A stretch of 64,000 nt of DNA from Candidimonas sp. SYP-B2681 (lineage in GTDB: Bacteria > Pseudomonadota > Gammaproteobacteria > Burkholderiales > Burkholderiaceae_B), in the NCBI RefSeq assembly GCF_003971065.1, contig NZ_RYDV01000001.1, forward strand, positions 186,001 through 250,000. Reading direction: 5' to 3'. The position numbers were made by a program, and so were the translations under genes. Below, piece after piece: positions 23,985 through 33,016 of the stretch (positions within the stretch are counted from its first letter, which is position 1; each line of letters opens with the position of its first letter). The notes below the pieces were generated by a model, which searched no databases, was not told where the DNA came from, and saw only the letters and a program-made list of their open reading frames with translations.

Positions 23985-25285
23985 ATGCCAGAAGCAAGAA
24001 CCTGAACCGGCTTGGCGTGGTCGAGGCGGCAAGAGCAATAGAAAGCGGCGAAATTACCAGTGTCGCGTTGGTGCGGGCGTGCCTCGAAAGGATTGCGGAG
24101 CGCAACCACGACGTCGCCGCCTTCATCGCCTGCGATCCAGAACAAGCCTTGACGGAAGCCTGCAGAGCCGACGACAACTTTGTCTCAGGACCTTTGCGCG
24201 GTATACCTTTTGCGATCAAAGACATCATCGATACGGCGGACTATCCAACGACTTACGGGTCGGCCATTTATAAACACCACCAACCCGAGCAAGATGCTTC
24301 GTGTGTGCGCATGGCCAAGAGCCGCGGCGCCGTAGTGCTGGGTAAAGTCGCAACGGGTGAGTTCGCGACCCAGACACCAAGCAAGGCCCGGAACCCGCTG
24401 CGGTTAAGTCATACTCCGGGCGGTTCATCCAGCGGATCAGCGGCGGCGGTGGCCGACTATATGGCGCCAATCGCCTACGCTTCCCAGACCACCGGATCCA
24501 TCGTGCGTCCGGCCGTTTATTGCGGTGTCGTAGGCTACAAACCCACCTTCGATCTTATTTCTCCAGCGGGCATGAAGGATTTGAGTCCCTCTCAGGACAC
24601 CATAGGCGTCATTGCCCGCAGCGTGGAAGATGCGGCTTTCTTCACGCTAGGCCTTCACGGCGCGACGACGGTCGCTAGCGTAGGCGTCAAGCCTCGCATA
24701 GCGCTTTGCATGTCGCGCCAGTGGGATTATGTTCAGTCTGAAACGATACGCGCCATCGAGACATTAGTTCATCGCATTGAATCGGCCGGGTGCACCGTAA
24801 GCCGGGTCTGGCTTCCCGAAGATCTGGAACCCTTGATCTCAATTCAATCCCGGCTTTTCATGTACGAAGCCCGGCAAAGTCTGGCAAACGAACGGCTTTT
24901 GTATAACGATCAACTCAGCCCCCGCCTGAGCGCTCGATTACTGCAAGGCGAACACATAGGCTACGACGAATACGTCTCGATGCGGCAACAAGTGCGTGAG
25001 GCGCAGTTGCGATCGGACGCCTTATTTGAAGGCGTGGACGCGGTCTTGTACCCGGCGGCGGCCGGGGAGGCCGATGAGGGGCTTGGCTCGGCAGGGGATC
25101 CGCGTTTTGGTGCCCTTTGGACATTGCTGCATTTGCCGTCGGTTTCCTTTCCGATTGATATCGGTCCAAGTGGCCTGCCGCTGGGCGCACAGCTAGTCGG
25201 ACGCTTCGGGCAGGATACCCGTTTGCTTGCCGCGGCCAATGCTGTGACGTCGATCATCGGGCCCGTGCAGGCGGAACTGAGCTAA
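23981..25285 (+). CDS. Amidase signature family enzyme
   Basis: 434 residues. All elements of the Ser-cisSer-Lys triad are present: Lys-80 in GIPFAIKDIIDTADYP, the cis-Ser in HTPGGSSSGSAAAVA (about residues 144-157) and the nucleophile Ser-173 in TTGSIVRPAVYCGVVGYK. It hydrolyses a carboxamide to acid and ammonia in the cytoplasm; the natural substrate is unknown. Its ATG overlaps the stop of the Bug receptor gene, and the divergent LysR regulator probably controls both. A strong terminator follows. Confidence 0.94.
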   Translation: MNARSKNLNRLGVVEAARAIESGEITSVALVRACLERIAERNHDVAAFIACDPEQALTEACRADDNFVSGPLRGIPFAIKDIIDTADYPTTYGSAIYKHHQPEQDASCVRMAKSRGAVVLGKVATGEFATQTPSKARNPLRLSHTPGGSSSGSAAAVADYMAPIAYASQTTGSIVRPAVYCGVVGYKPTFDLISPAGMKDLSPSQDTIGVIARSVEDAAFFTLGLHGATTVASVGVKPRIALCMSRQWDYVQSETIRAIETLVHRIESAGCTVSRVWLPEDLEPLISIQSRLFMYEARQSLANERLLYNDQLSPRLSARLLQGEHIGYDEYVSMRQQVREAQLRSDALFEGVDAVLYPAAAGEADEGLGSAGDPRFGALWTLLHLPSVSFPIDIGPSGLPLGAQLVGRFGQDTRLLAAANAVTSIIGPVQAELS

Positions 25286-25324
25286 GAATCTTCGGCGTAT
25301 AGAAACGGGTTTGTCTGGATGGCT

Positions 25325-25357
25325 GGCATAGCGCTTACGGCGCTATGCCTTTTTTTT
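25325..25357 (+). terminator. Rho-independent terminator of the amidase operon
   Basis: GGCATAGCGC (25325-25334) pairs perfectly with GCGCTATGCC (25340-25349) and is followed by eight Ts. Confidence 0.93.
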
Positions 25358-25514
25358 GATTCTAGAGAGACGTTTGTGGACGGGTGCGAAGTCACAGAAC
25401 GATGGCCCATTGATATGCCGCAAAGTCCGCGCCATGAGCTACGTCTTCGGATTTAATCCGGCAGTAAACTAAGAATGGTTGCCCTAGGGTGGAGGCATGC
25501 TTCCCGCGGTCCTT

Positions 25515-25533
25515 ATTGCGAATGGTTCGCATT
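25515..25533 (+). promoter_or_regulatory. Candidate Fur box of the tonB operon
   Basis: ATTGCGAATGGTTCGCATT is a near-perfect inverted repeat (ATTGCGAA / TTCGCATT) with the A/T-flanked ATT...ATT ends of Fur operators. It lies 85 bases before tonB, whose homologues are iron-repressed in Bordetella. Assignment is by pattern only. Confidence 0.5.
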
Positions 25534-25618
25534 TCTGTTACTCTTTTGTTCTCGTTTTAATCGCAGCGCGTTTGCGTTCAATTTTGCGCCGCCTGTTTAA
25601 CCTTTTGAATGCTAATCC

Positions 25619-26488
25619 ATGCCGCGTGAGCCTGCTGAACCGAAATCCCGCTACGTGCTAGTAAAAGTGGCCGGTGTGGCGGTGGCGGTGGGATTGCACC
25701 TGGTAGTACTTGCCGCGATATTGGCGTCTCCCCCGATCAAGCCCGGGATCGAGCTGCCCGAAACCGTTGAAATTCGCTTTGTCGAAATTGCCGACGAGCC
25801 GGTCGATGCCGCTGCAAATGCGGAAGCCGAAGTGGAGCCGGTCCAGGAAGTGGCAGCCGTTGTGCCCGAGCCCGAGGTCGTTCCAGAACCGATTCCAGAA
25901 CCTGAAGTCGTTCCTGAACCGGTTCCAGAGCCGGATCCCGAGCCAGTTATTGAACCTGAGCCGGTTGTGCCGCCCGTACCGGAACCAGAACCCATAATAC
26001 ATAAGCCCGATCCCGACACGATTCAGCCTGAACTTAAACTTGAGCCTAAGCCCGAGCCTAAGCCCGAGCCTAGGCCCGAGCCACGCAAGCCCGCTCCCAA
26101 GCCGGTGGCCAAGGCTCCGGTCAAGGCAGAAGCGGCAGCGGCACCCGCTGGCAAGGCGAGTGCCCCCGCTATACCTAAAGCACCATCAGCGCCTGTCGAT
26201 CCCGACCCGCCGCGTTTGATAGGCAAGGTGGACTACCAGGGTCAACGACCCAATCCGCAGTATCCGCGGGCTTCCGAGCGTCGTGGCGAGCAGGGCAGGG
26301 TAGTCGTGCGAGTTTTGATTTCAGCCCAAGGTTCGGTAGTTAACGTAACCGTCCGTTCATCGTCAGGATATCCGCGCCTGGATGAAGCCGCCCTGAAGGC
26401 GGCTCGTACGGCGCGTTTCAAGCCGTACACAGAAAACGGTATCGCGTATCAAGCGATGGCCGATATCCCTTTTGATTTTGTTTTATAG
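25619..26488 (+). CDS. tonB: Energy transducer TonB
   Basis: 289 residues. One N-terminal transmembrane helix ([20 protein letters not shown], ~15-34) is followed by a long periplasmic Pro-Glu/Pro-Lys spacer (about 75-190, repeats such as [19 protein letters not shown]). The C-terminal TonB domain contains [20 protein letters not shown] and [20 protein letters not shown]. TonB couples the proton gradient harvested by ExbBD to outer-membrane receptors. It heads a compact tonB-exbB-exbD operon. The siderophore receptor at 57.7-60 kb is a likely client. Confidence 0.96.
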   Translation: MPREPAEPKSRYVLVKVAGVAVAVGLHLVVLAAILASPPIKPGIELPETVEIRFVEIADEPVDAAANAEAEVEPVQEVAAVVPEPEVVPEPIPEPEVVPEPVPEPDPEPVIEPEPVVPPVPEPEPIIHKPDPDTIQPELKLEPKPEPKPEPRPEPRKPAPKPVAKAPVKAEAAAAPAGKASAPAIPKAPSAPVDPDPPRLIGKVDYQGQRPNPQYPRASERRGEQGRVVVRVLISAQGSVVNVTVRSSSGYPRLDEAALKAARTARFKPYTENGIAYQAMADIPFDFVL

Positions 26489-26498
26489 GACATGACGT

Positions 26499-27317
26499 AT
26501 GTTGGATTTTTTAGATAGCGCACTTCATGTGATTGCTCAGCTAAGCGATGCCGCGCCTGCTGCGCAGACGGCCGGCGCAGCGGCCGCTACGGAAACAGGG
26601 ATGTTGCATTTCATTTTGCAGAGCGACGTCGTCGGTAAAACTTTATTCGGCTTTCTTCTGTTGATGTCCCTGACCAGTTGGTACCTCATCTTCGTTAAGT
26701 CCTTTACCAATATACGGATAGGGCAGCGCTCGAAAAAATTCCTTCAGGACTTCTGGGCGGCGAGTTCGCTGGAGCAGGTCGAGAACGAAATCGCGACCCA
26801 CGGCGCTAATGAACCTTTTGCTCATCTAGCCATTCACGCTATTCATGCCCGCAGCCATCATGCCAAGTACGGAGCGATGAAGCTCGAAGAAAAAGGTTCC
26901 ACCGGCGCATTCGTGACGCGAACCATACGCAAGGTCATCGACGAGGAAACCGCCCGTCTGGAAAATGGCTTGACCATCTTGGCGTCTATCGGTTCCACGG
27001 CTCCCTTCGTCGGTCTGTTCGGTACGGTGTGGGGCGTCTACCATGCATTGGTCGGCATCGCTTTGGCTGATGGCGTCACGATAAACCGCGTCGCTGGGCC
27101 AGTTGGCGAGGCCTTGATCATGACGGGACTGGGTTTGGCAGTGGCCATTCCTGCGGTATTGGCCTATAACGGATTCGTGCGCAGCAACCGAGTTTATCTG
27201 GCTCGCCTCGACGTGTTTGCTCACGACCTGTTCACCTTCCTGTCTACGGGGCAGCAGGTATCCGAGTCTTCACACAAAGCCCGCCGTGTCGTGCTTGTCA
27301 CCCCAACGGAGGAATAA
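26499..27317 (+). CDS. exbB: MotA/TolQ/ExbB proton channel family protein
   Basis: 272 residues, with a periplasmic N-terminal segment and three membrane helices. TM1 is around VGKTLFGFLLLMSLTSWYLI. The diagnostic MotA/TolQ/ExbB region has LTILASIGSTAPFVGLFGTV, then GPVGEALIMTGLGLAVAIPA. ExbB forms the pentameric proton-conducting stator with ExbD in the inner membrane. It sits 10 bases after tonB and directly abuts exbD. Confidence 0.96.
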   Translation: MLDFLDSALHVIAQLSDAAPAAQTAGAAAATETGMLHFILQSDVVGKTLFGFLLLMSLTSWYLIFVKSFTNIRIGQRSKKFLQDFWAASSLEQVENEIATHGANEPFAHLAIHAIHARSHHAKYGAMKLEEKGSTGAFVTRTIRKVIDEETARLENGLTILASIGSTAPFVGLFGTVWGVYHALVGIALADGVTINRVAGPVGEALIMTGLGLAVAIPAVLAYNGFVRSNRVYLARLDVFAHDLFTFLSTGQQVSESSHKARRVVLVTPTEE

Positions 27318-27791
27318 ATGGCGTTCGGCAGCTTTGACAATAAAGGAACCAGCCATACGGTCTCCGAGATCAATATGGTGCCCTTGATCGATGTGATGCT
27401 GGTGCTGTTGGTAATTTTTATTATTACCGCGCCTTTGCTTAGCCATTCGATCAAAATCAATGTTCCGCAGGCCTCTTCGCAACCCGTCGAGCAAGAGCCC
27501 AAAACCATCGATCTGGCGGTGGACGCGCAGGGCCAATTGTTCTGGAACGAGCAGGCCATATCGGCAGATCAGCTGACACAACGATTTGCTGCCGAAGCGA
27601 TTCTCGACCCACAGCCCGAATTACGTATTCGGGCAGATGTGAACACGCGTTACGAGGTACTTGCTCAGGTTATGAGCAGTGCCAAAAACGCCGGGTTGAA
27701 GCGATTGGGGTTTATTACCCGTCCGGGATCCAAAGAGACCTCGGGCAGCACTACTAGTACGGGCAACGCCCAGGCGGCAACGCCTGGATAG
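27318..27791 (+). CDS. exbD: Biopolymer transport protein ExbD
   Basis: 157 residues with one N-terminal transmembrane helix. The segment VSEINMVPLIDVMLVLLVIF (about residues 15-34) carries the membrane Asp needed for proton flow in the ExbB pore. The periplasmic domain (IDLAVDAQGQLFWNEQAISA) and a Ser/Thr/Gly-rich tail follow. It starts immediately after the exbB stop. Partner of ExbB and TonB. Confidence 0.96.
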   Translation: MAFGSFDNKGTSHTVSEINMVPLIDVMLVLLVIFIITAPLLSHSIKINVPQASSQPVEQEPKTIDLAVDAQGQLFWNEQAISADQLTQRFAAEAILDPQPELRIRADVNTRYEVLAQVMSSAKNAGLKRLGFITRPGSKETSGSTTSTGNAQAATPG

Positions 27792-27896
27792 CGTGCGAGC
27801 CCAGGCCGACACGCCGTCGTTTGCCTATCGTTAATCGCCGCGAATAATTTCCCGGTGAATGACGATCTGGTGGCTGCTTCGATATAGAATCACGTT

Positions 27897-28571
27897 ATGA
27901 GACTCTTAGTTATTGAAGACGACGCCACGTTGGGGCATGCTCTACAGGAATTCCTAATCGAGCAAGGCTATGCCGTCGACTGGCTTCAAAATGGCGAGCA
28001 CGTCTACGGCGCAGTCGCGGGTCAAAGCTACGATCTTTTATTGCTGGATCTGAACTTGCCCGGAGAAAGCGGGCTAGACGTTTTGCGCGGCTTGCGCGCC
28101 AGCAATCGACAAGTGCCTGTGCTGATTCTTACCGCACGCGACGGGGTGGAAGACCGCGTGGCAGGGCTCGACGCCGGCGCCGACGATTACGTTACTAAAC
28201 CATTCGAATTGCCCGAGTTGGCCGCGCGGGTGCGCGCCTTCGGACGGCGTCGTGCGGGGCAGGCCCAGCCTTATATCGAAACAGGACCGCTGCAATTCGA
28301 CACCGTAGGCCGAGAAGTCCGCGTACACGGTGAACGGCTCTCGCTCTCGGTGCGCGAACTGTCTGTGCTTGAAATGTTGATGGCCAGGGCGGGCCGGGTC
28401 GTAACCAAACGGCAGATCGTCAATTCGCTTTCGGCATGGGATGCCGATTTCAGCGAGAACGCGGTCGAGGTTTATGTTTATCGCTTGCGCAAACGGCTTG
28501 AGGGTACTGGTGCCGGCATCCAGACTGTGCGCGGTTTTGGTTATCTTCTCGATATAGAAAGTGTCTCGTAA
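27897..28571 (+). CDS. OmpR/PhoB family response regulator
   Basis: 224 residues. The receiver domain has the acidic pocket EDD (7-9), the phospho-acceptor Asp-51 in LLLLDLNLPGESGLD and the switch Lys in YVTKPFELPELAARV. The C-terminal winged helix ends ENAVEVYVYRLRKRLEGTGA and a YLL segment. It most resembles the TctD/QseB group. The stop overlaps the start of the sensor kinase gene by 11 bases, so the two are a co-translated two-component pair. Targets unknown; the upstream neighbour is the tonB operon. Confidence 0.95.
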   Translation: MRLLVIEDDATLGHALQEFLIEQGYAVDWLQNGEHVYGAVAGQSYDLLLLDLNLPGESGLDVLRGLRASNRQVPVLILTARDGVEDRVAGLDAGADDYVTKPFELPELAARVRAFGRRRAGQAQPYIETGPLQFDTVGREVRVHGERLSLSVRELSVLEMLMARAGRVVTKRQIVNSLSAWDADFSENAVEVYVYRLRKRLEGTGAGIQTVRGFGYLLDIESVS

Positions 28572-29649
28572 AATTACGGCTCACAAAAAGCTGATGCCGC
28601 CGGGTTCGCTCGCGCGGAAGCTGGTTTTTCGCTTGTTTCCGGCGGTGCTTGTACTGATCCTCCTCGATCTCAGTTTGACCTGGATGATGACGCGCAATAT
28701 GACGCTCGAAGCCTGGCTGCTGCGTGATCTTTTCTGGACCATGGTATTTAGTCAGGTATTGTTGATTGCCGTATTTGCATGGGTTTTGATCTCTGGCGTC
28801 CGCTCTGGCCTCGCCTCCATCAATCATTTGTCGCAAGAAATCAGTCAAAGATCGATTGAGGACCTGCAGGTACTGGATGTCGCGGGACTTCCCTCTGAAG
28901 TTGCTCCGCTCGTTACACACTTCAACGATTTATTGAGTCGCCTGGACGATTCCATGCAGGCTCAAAAGCGCTTTATCGGTCATGCGGCACACCAGTTGCG
29001 GACACCGCTGGCTGGATTAAAGCTCGAGTCAGAGCTCATGCTTACGCGCAACTTGCCCGATGACGTCCGTGAACGCGCTGAACGTATCAAGACGGCGACT
29101 GATCGGATGATAAGGCTGGGTCAACAGTTGCTGGTCCTGGCCCGCGCCGATTTTTCCAACCGGCCGCAAGACAGTTTCGTCCGGTGCGACCTATGTGAAT
29201 GGGTGCGTACCAGCGGGGCCGAATGGATACCGGCGGCTCGTGCCAGGCAGGTTGATCTTCAACTATTGGCACCGGACGAACCGGTCTGGGTTGATGTGGA
29301 TGCCCTGTTGTTGGAAGAGCTTTTAAGCAATCTTATCGACAACGCCTTGCGTTACGGAGCGGCCAGCAATATTACGCTGCAGGTCGGGGCGAATCCGCCC
29401 TCGCTGGCAGTTGAGGACAATGGTCCGGGTATCGATCCCGAAGATGCCGAACGCGTTTTCGAGGCATTTTATCGCTCGCCGCGCGCAAGTGCCGGAGGAT
29501 CGGGCCTCGGCCTCGCCATCGTGCGCGAGATCGCGCGTGCGCATGGTGCTTGGTGGAACCTGACCAGCCGGCCTTCCTTTCCGGGTACACGGATTACTGT
29601 TGTATTCCCCGGGCCCCGCATTGGGGCAAAGCTTAGAAGACAAGAGTAA
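28561..29649 (+). CDS. Sensor histidine kinase
   Basis: 362 residues from a GTG start within the end of the regulator gene. Two membrane helices (about 22-44 and 58-80) are separated by only about 14 residues, so there is almost no periplasmic sensor loop. This differs from QseC/TctE kinases and suggests membrane-embedded sensing. A linker, the dimerisation box FIGHAAHQLRTPLAGLK with His-144, then N-box NLIDNALRYG, G1 DNGPGIDPED and G2 GGSGLGLAIVREIARAH are all intact. It phosphorylates the preceding regulator. Confidence 0.95.
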   Translation: MSRKITAHKKLMPPGSLARKLVFRLFPAVLVLILLDLSLTWMMTRNMTLEAWLLRDLFWTMVFSQVLLIAVFAWVLISGVRSGLASINHLSQEISQRSIEDLQVLDVAGLPSEVAPLVTHFNDLLSRLDDSMQAQKRFIGHAAHQLRTPLAGLKLESELMLTRNLPDDVRERAERIKTATDRMIRLGQQLLVLARADFSNRPQDSFVRCDLCEWVRTSGAEWIPAARARQVDLQLLAPDEPVWVDVDALLLEELLSNLIDNALRYGAASNITLQVGANPPSLAVEDNGPGIDPEDAERVFEAFYRSPRASAGGSGLGLAIVREIARAHGAWWNLTSRPSFPGTRITVVFPGPRIGAKLRRQE

Positions 29650-29651
29650 AA

Positions 29652-31553
29652 ATGAATAGTGTGACGGTACCGCGGGACCATGTGAAGCCTACCGCTACGC
29701 CCGGGGCGGGGATGTTGATTGGAGCCCTGGGCGTGGTTTATGGGGACATCGGTACAAGTCCGCTGTATACCATCAAGGCCGCTTTGGGGCAGATGTCGAA
29801 TCCCGGCGAAGCGGAGATCCTGGGTTTGCTATCTTTGCTGTTCTGGATGCTGATGATCGTGGTGTCGCTGAAATATGTGACGATTATCTTGCGCGCCGAC
29901 AATCGCGGAGAAGGCGGTACGCTGGCGTTGATGGAACTGGCTCTGCGCGGCGTATCGGGCCCAAAGCGCTGGCGTCTGATCGTATTGGGCCTGATCGGCG
30001 CTTGTCTGTTTTATGGCGACAGCATTATTACTCCTGCTATCTCGGTATTGTCGGCAATAGAGGGGTTGAGCATCGTTTCGCATAAGCTGGATGAATGGGT
30101 GGTGCCTATCGCTCTATTCGTACTGGCGTGCCTGTTCTTGATCCAATCACGTGGCACTGGTGCGATGGGGAAACTGTTCGGACCGGTCATGCTGCTGTGG
30201 TTTCTTACCTTAGGTGTGCTGGGGGCCTGGCGCATTTTTTTAGAGCCCGACATTTTGCGCGCGTTGAATCCCGTCTGGGCTTTCTCCTTCATCGCGGCGG
30301 CGCCTTGGAAAACGTTCTTGTTGTTGGGCGCGATCGTGCTGGCCCTGACCGGCGCTGAAACCCTCTATGCCGATATGGGGCATTTTGGACGTTCCGCCAT
30401 CAGGCGGGCTTGGTTTGGCATGGTCTTGCCTGCCTTGCTTCTGTGCTATTTCGGGCAAGGGGCGCTGGTGTTGGCTGACCCGTCGACCATGGCGAATCCA
30501 TTCTTTCATATGGTGCCGGACTGGGCCTTGATTCCGATGGTCGTGCTGGCTACGGTGGCAACAGTCATCGCATCGCAATCGGTGATTTCAGGCGCTTTTT
30601 CGGTAACTCGGCAGGCGGTTCAACTGGGCTTCTGGCCTCGCATGGTTATTTTGCACACGTCGGATCAAGAAGAAGGGCAGATTTACCTTCCGCGCGTCAA
30701 TATGCTGCTTTTCATTGCCGTGGTGGTGTTGGTGCTGTCGTTTGGGTCGTCAGCAGCGCTGGCGCACGCTTATGGGTTCGCCGTCACAGGCACGATGTTG
30801 ATGACATCATTACTTGCCTTTGCCGTCCTGCCGCGCAATACGGGAGGAATAAAAAGGCTGATTTGGCTTGGCCTGATCAGCTTGTTCCTGATTACGGACG
30901 TATTGCTGTTTTCGTCGAACGCGCTAAAAATATTCGATGGCGGTTGGGTCCCATTGTTCGTCGGTGTGTGCCTGTTGACCTTGATGATTACGTGGAAGCA
31001 AGGACGTGAAAAGATTCATGATAGCTTGGCAGGCGACCATCAGCCTCTGCAGTCGTTTATGGAATCGCTAGAGGAATTCCCGCCAACCCGCGTGCACGGA
31101 ACAGCGGTGTTCATGAGCATGATCTACAACACCGTTCCGCCTGCGCTGCTGCATAATTTGAAGCACAACAAGGTGTTGCATGAACAGGCCTTGTTCCTTA
31201 CCGTGGAGAGTGCCGACGTACCTTATGTACCTTTGGATGAACGATATAAGATAGAACGGCTCAGCCGGACGGCATGGCAGGCGGTGGCTCGCTGGGGATT
31301 CAAACAAGAGCCCAACGTGCCCCAGGTGCTCGAGCAAATCATGCGCGATTATCCCGAGCTGAATCTGGAACCCATGCAAACGTCTTACTTTTTGTCGCGG
31401 CAAACCATTTTGTCGGTGCGCAAATTGCCGTTTTTACTTTCCGCGCGGCGACGCCTATTTGGAATCATGGCCCGCAATGCCAGTGGCAGCACCCGTTTCT
31501 ATAAGATTCCGCCTAATCGCGTCGTCGAAATGGGGATGCAGTTGGAGCTTTGA
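29652..31553 (+). CDS. kup: Potassium uptake protein Kup
   Basis: 633 residues with about twelve membrane helices and a cytoplasmic C-terminal domain. The family start GALGVVYGDIGTSPLYTIKA (about residues 26-45) is unmistakable, as are DNRGEGGTLALMELALR and GDSIITPAISVLSAIEGL. Kup is a proton-coupled, low-selectivity potassium importer used at low pH. It starts two bases after the kinase gene stop, so it may be read from the same transcript, and ends at a bidirectional terminator. Confidence 0.96.
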   Translation: MNSVTVPRDHVKPTATPGAGMLIGALGVVYGDIGTSPLYTIKAALGQMSNPGEAEILGLLSLLFWMLMIVVSLKYVTIILRADNRGEGGTLALMELALRGVSGPKRWRLIVLGLIGACLFYGDSIITPAISVLSAIEGLSIVSHKLDEWVVPIALFVLACLFLIQSRGTGAMGKLFGPVMLLWFLTLGVLGAWRIFLEPDILRALNPVWAFSFIAAAPWKTFLLLGAIVLALTGAETLYADMGHFGRSAIRRAWFGMVLPALLLCYFGQGALVLADPSTMANPFFHMVPDWALIPMVVLATVATVIASQSVISGAFSVTRQAVQLGFWPRMVILHTSDQEEGQIYLPRVNMLLFIAVVVLVLSFGSSAALAHAYGFAVTGTMLMTSLLAFAVLPRNTGGIKRLIWLGLISLFLITDVLLFSSNALKIFDGGWVPLFVGVCLLTLMITWKQGREKIHDSLAGDHQPLQSFMESLEEFPPTRVHGTAVFMSMIYNTVPPALLHNLKHNKVLHEQALFLTVESADVPYVPLDERYKIERLSRTAWQAVARWGFKQEPNVPQVLEQIMRDYPELNLEPMQTSYFLSRQTILSVRKLPFLLSARRRLFGIMARNASGSTRFYKIPPNRVVEMGMQLEL

Positions 31554-31590
31554 TAGCGGTCAACCGAAGCGATAGACTCGTTAAGCAATA

Positions 31591-31627
31591 AAAGGAGGGC
31601 GCATACGTAAAGCATGCGCCCCCCTTT
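31591..31627. terminator. Bidirectional terminator between kup and a convergent gene
   Basis: AAAGGAGGGCGCAT (31591-31604) pairs, with one mismatch, with ATGCGCCCCCCTTT (31614-31627). Flanking A and T runs are short. It lies between the converging kup and the secreted-protein gene. Confidence 0.75.
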
Positions 31628-31644
31628 GATGCCCTGGCAGCCGT

Positions 31645-32157
31645 TTACTTGACGATGCCAGTTCCCGGTACGGTCGCGGGAGCCGGAATGGCCGGGACCG
31701 GTTCAGGTGTCGAGCCTGTATTGACACCCGTTGATGTTTCCGGGGTAGCTGGGGTAGTGATGGTTGTTTCCCGCAAAACCCCGCCGCTGCCCACGCTGCC
31801 TTTCGTGACGGTGTTTTGACCAGACATTTGCAACATGCAATCGTCGCGCTCACCGACAGGCAGGGCCTGGCATCTTTTGATTTCGTTTTGTTCGTAAGCC
31901 TGATTACTGCTGGACAGCCGGTTGCGTCGCGCTTCGTTACGAGCGGCCCCAGCTTCGCGCAGGCAAGTTGTTTTGTCTTGATTAATTTGACCAGCATTGC
32001 AACGGGCAACGTCTGCCGTGTAGCGCGCTTCGATATCGGAATTGGCTGGCGCTGGGCTGCCAGCGCCGGCGGCCATGGCCACGGGTGCTGCCAATAAAGC
32101 TGCCAGGCACCATGCGCCAAGCGTTATACGGGAAAAGGATGTGGACTGAGTATGCAT
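31645..32157 (-). CDS. Secreted hypothetical protein
   Basis: 170 residues with a Sec signal peptide (TLGAWCLAALLAAPVAMAAG, cleavage near residue 30). The mature part has four Cys in a helical segment (ARCNAGQINQDKTTCLREAG and IKRCQALPVGERDDC), probably two disulfides. A Pro/Thr-rich tail ends it (TPEPVPAIPAPATVPG). AGGAG precedes the ATG. Conserved-looking Burkholderiales periplasmic protein of unknown role. Transcription is in the same direction as the Mrp operon, 230 bases further on. Confidence 0.75.
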   Translation of the reverse strand: MHTQSTSFSRITLGAWCLAALLAAPVAMAAGAGSPAPANSDIEARYTADVARCNAGQINQDKTTCLREAGAARNEARRNRLSSSNQAYEQNEIKRCQALPVGERDDCMLQMSGQNTVTKGSVGSGGVLRETTITTPATPETSTGVNTGSTPEPVPAIPAPATVPGTGIVK

Positions 32158-32187
32158 CGTGGATGTACTCCTTTTAGAATTTGGTTT

Positions 32188-32385
32188 TTATTCCGTCCCT
32201 GGATCAAGCCTGGACGTTGTCGACTTCGCTTGCCTTACGCCAAATCTGCGCTTCGCCTTCGCGATTGATTTTGGATACGGAATAATAGACCCAGACGAGT
32301 CTGCAAGATTCAGTATATAGAGCCACATGACGGCGGGTGTAACTAAATATACTACCGTTATCGCAATGTGTATTGACAGGCCCAT
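32188..32385 (-). CDS. Possible small membrane protein after mnhG
   Basis: 65 residues beginning MGLSIHIAITVVYLVTPAVM, a single hydrophobic helix, followed by a basic tail (KSIAKAKRRFGVRQAK). It begins 18 bases after the mnhG stop on the same strand, so it would be the last cistron of the Mrp operon. No good ribosome-binding site is seen and no family is known. Coding status is uncertain. Confidence 0.4.
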   Translation of the reverse strand: MGLSIHIAITVVYLVTPAVMWLYILNLADSSGSIIPYPKSIAKAKRRFGVRQAKSTTSRLDPGTE

Positions 32386-32402
32386 ATCCGACGATTTTGC
32401 GC

Positions 32403-32738
32403 TCAAGCTCCGTCTTCTTCCTTTTGTTGAACCCGTAGCTGGCGCCGGATAGCAGCTCTCATCAATAGCATCGCCGTTACCGGTGACGTGATCACCAAGA
32501 ATACCGTGATCAATATTTGATGTACCACAAGGCGATGTTCGGCGGCAGAAGAGACCAGTATCGACGCGAGCAGTACGAAAAATACACCTAGCGTATTGCC
32601 CAGCGTAGGAGCGTGTATGCGGGTATAAAAGTCGGGCAGTCGCAACAGGCCCAAGGAGCCCGTAAGGGTCAGGATACCGCTCAGCACCAGCAATATGGCA
32701 GCCGGAATTGCTGCCCAGAATGGCAAACTTTCGATCAT
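32403..32738 (-). CDS. mnhG: Mrp antiporter subunit G
   Basis: 111 residues from the ATG overlapping the mnhF stop. Three membrane helices; the family stretch GILTLTGSLGLLRLPDFYTR followed by IHAPTLGNTLGVFFVLLASI is characteristic of MnhG/PhaG. Small subunit of the multi-protein cation/proton antiporter in the inner membrane. Last recognised mrp gene of the operon. Confidence 0.95.
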   Translation of the reverse strand: MIESLPFWAAIPAAILLVLSGILTLTGSLGLLRLPDFYTRIHAPTLGNTLGVFFVLLASILVSSAAEHRLVVHQILITVFLVITSPVTAMLLMRAAIRRQLRVQQKEEDGA

Positions 32739-33016
32739 GGTTCGATGACCTCGCCGCGCAAAAGAAACTTGGCCATGGCAACCGAGCCGACAAAGCCAAA
32801 CATACTGATCAGCAAGGCGATGTCGAAATAAAGGCTGGAATGAAACTGCAGGCCTAGCACAAGCAGAATCAGCATGCCATTGATATAGGCAGTATCCAGC
32901 GCCAGTACGCGATCGGACGCGGTCGGTCCGCGCAGCAGGCGAAGTACCGCGCAGGCCAGCGCCAGCACGAAGCATCCCAGGGCAAACGTGGCAGCCCAGT
33001 AAACGAGGTTAGTCAT
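32735..33016 (-). CDS. mnhF: Mrp antiporter subunit F
   Basis: 93 residues with three membrane helices. LRLLRGPTASDRVLALDTAY (about residues 26-45) and the following INGMLILLVLGLQFHSSLYF are the MnhF/PhaF signature. It is coupled to subunits E and G by ATGA overlaps at both ends. Confidence 0.95.
   Translation of the reverse strand: MTNLVYWAATFALGCFVLALACAVLRLLRGPTASDRVLALDTAYINGMLILLVLGLQFHSSLYFDIALLISMFGFVGSVAMAKFLLRGEVIEP

Larger units (their letters stand above)
25286..25618. other. Intergenic region before tonB
   Basis: 333 bases containing the amidase terminator at its start and a candidate Fur box about 85 bases before tonB. No coding frame is convincing. The 60 bases before tonB are T-rich (TCTGTTACTCTTTTGTTCTC), as expected for a promoter region. 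Confidence 0.6.

Noticed and set aside
25651-26019. Gly/Ser-repeat protein antisense to tonB
   Set aside because: The repeats are simply the reverse strand of the Pro-Glu codon repeats in the TonB spacer.
25866-26090. Repeat array that might be CRISPR-like
   Set aside because: It consists of in-frame Pro-Glu and Pro-Lys codon repeats of TonB, without constant repeats and unique spacers.
31581-32120. 179-codon frame overlapping the secreted-protein gene
   Set aside because: The alternative frame at 31645-32157 has a signal peptide and an AGGAG site; this one has neither.
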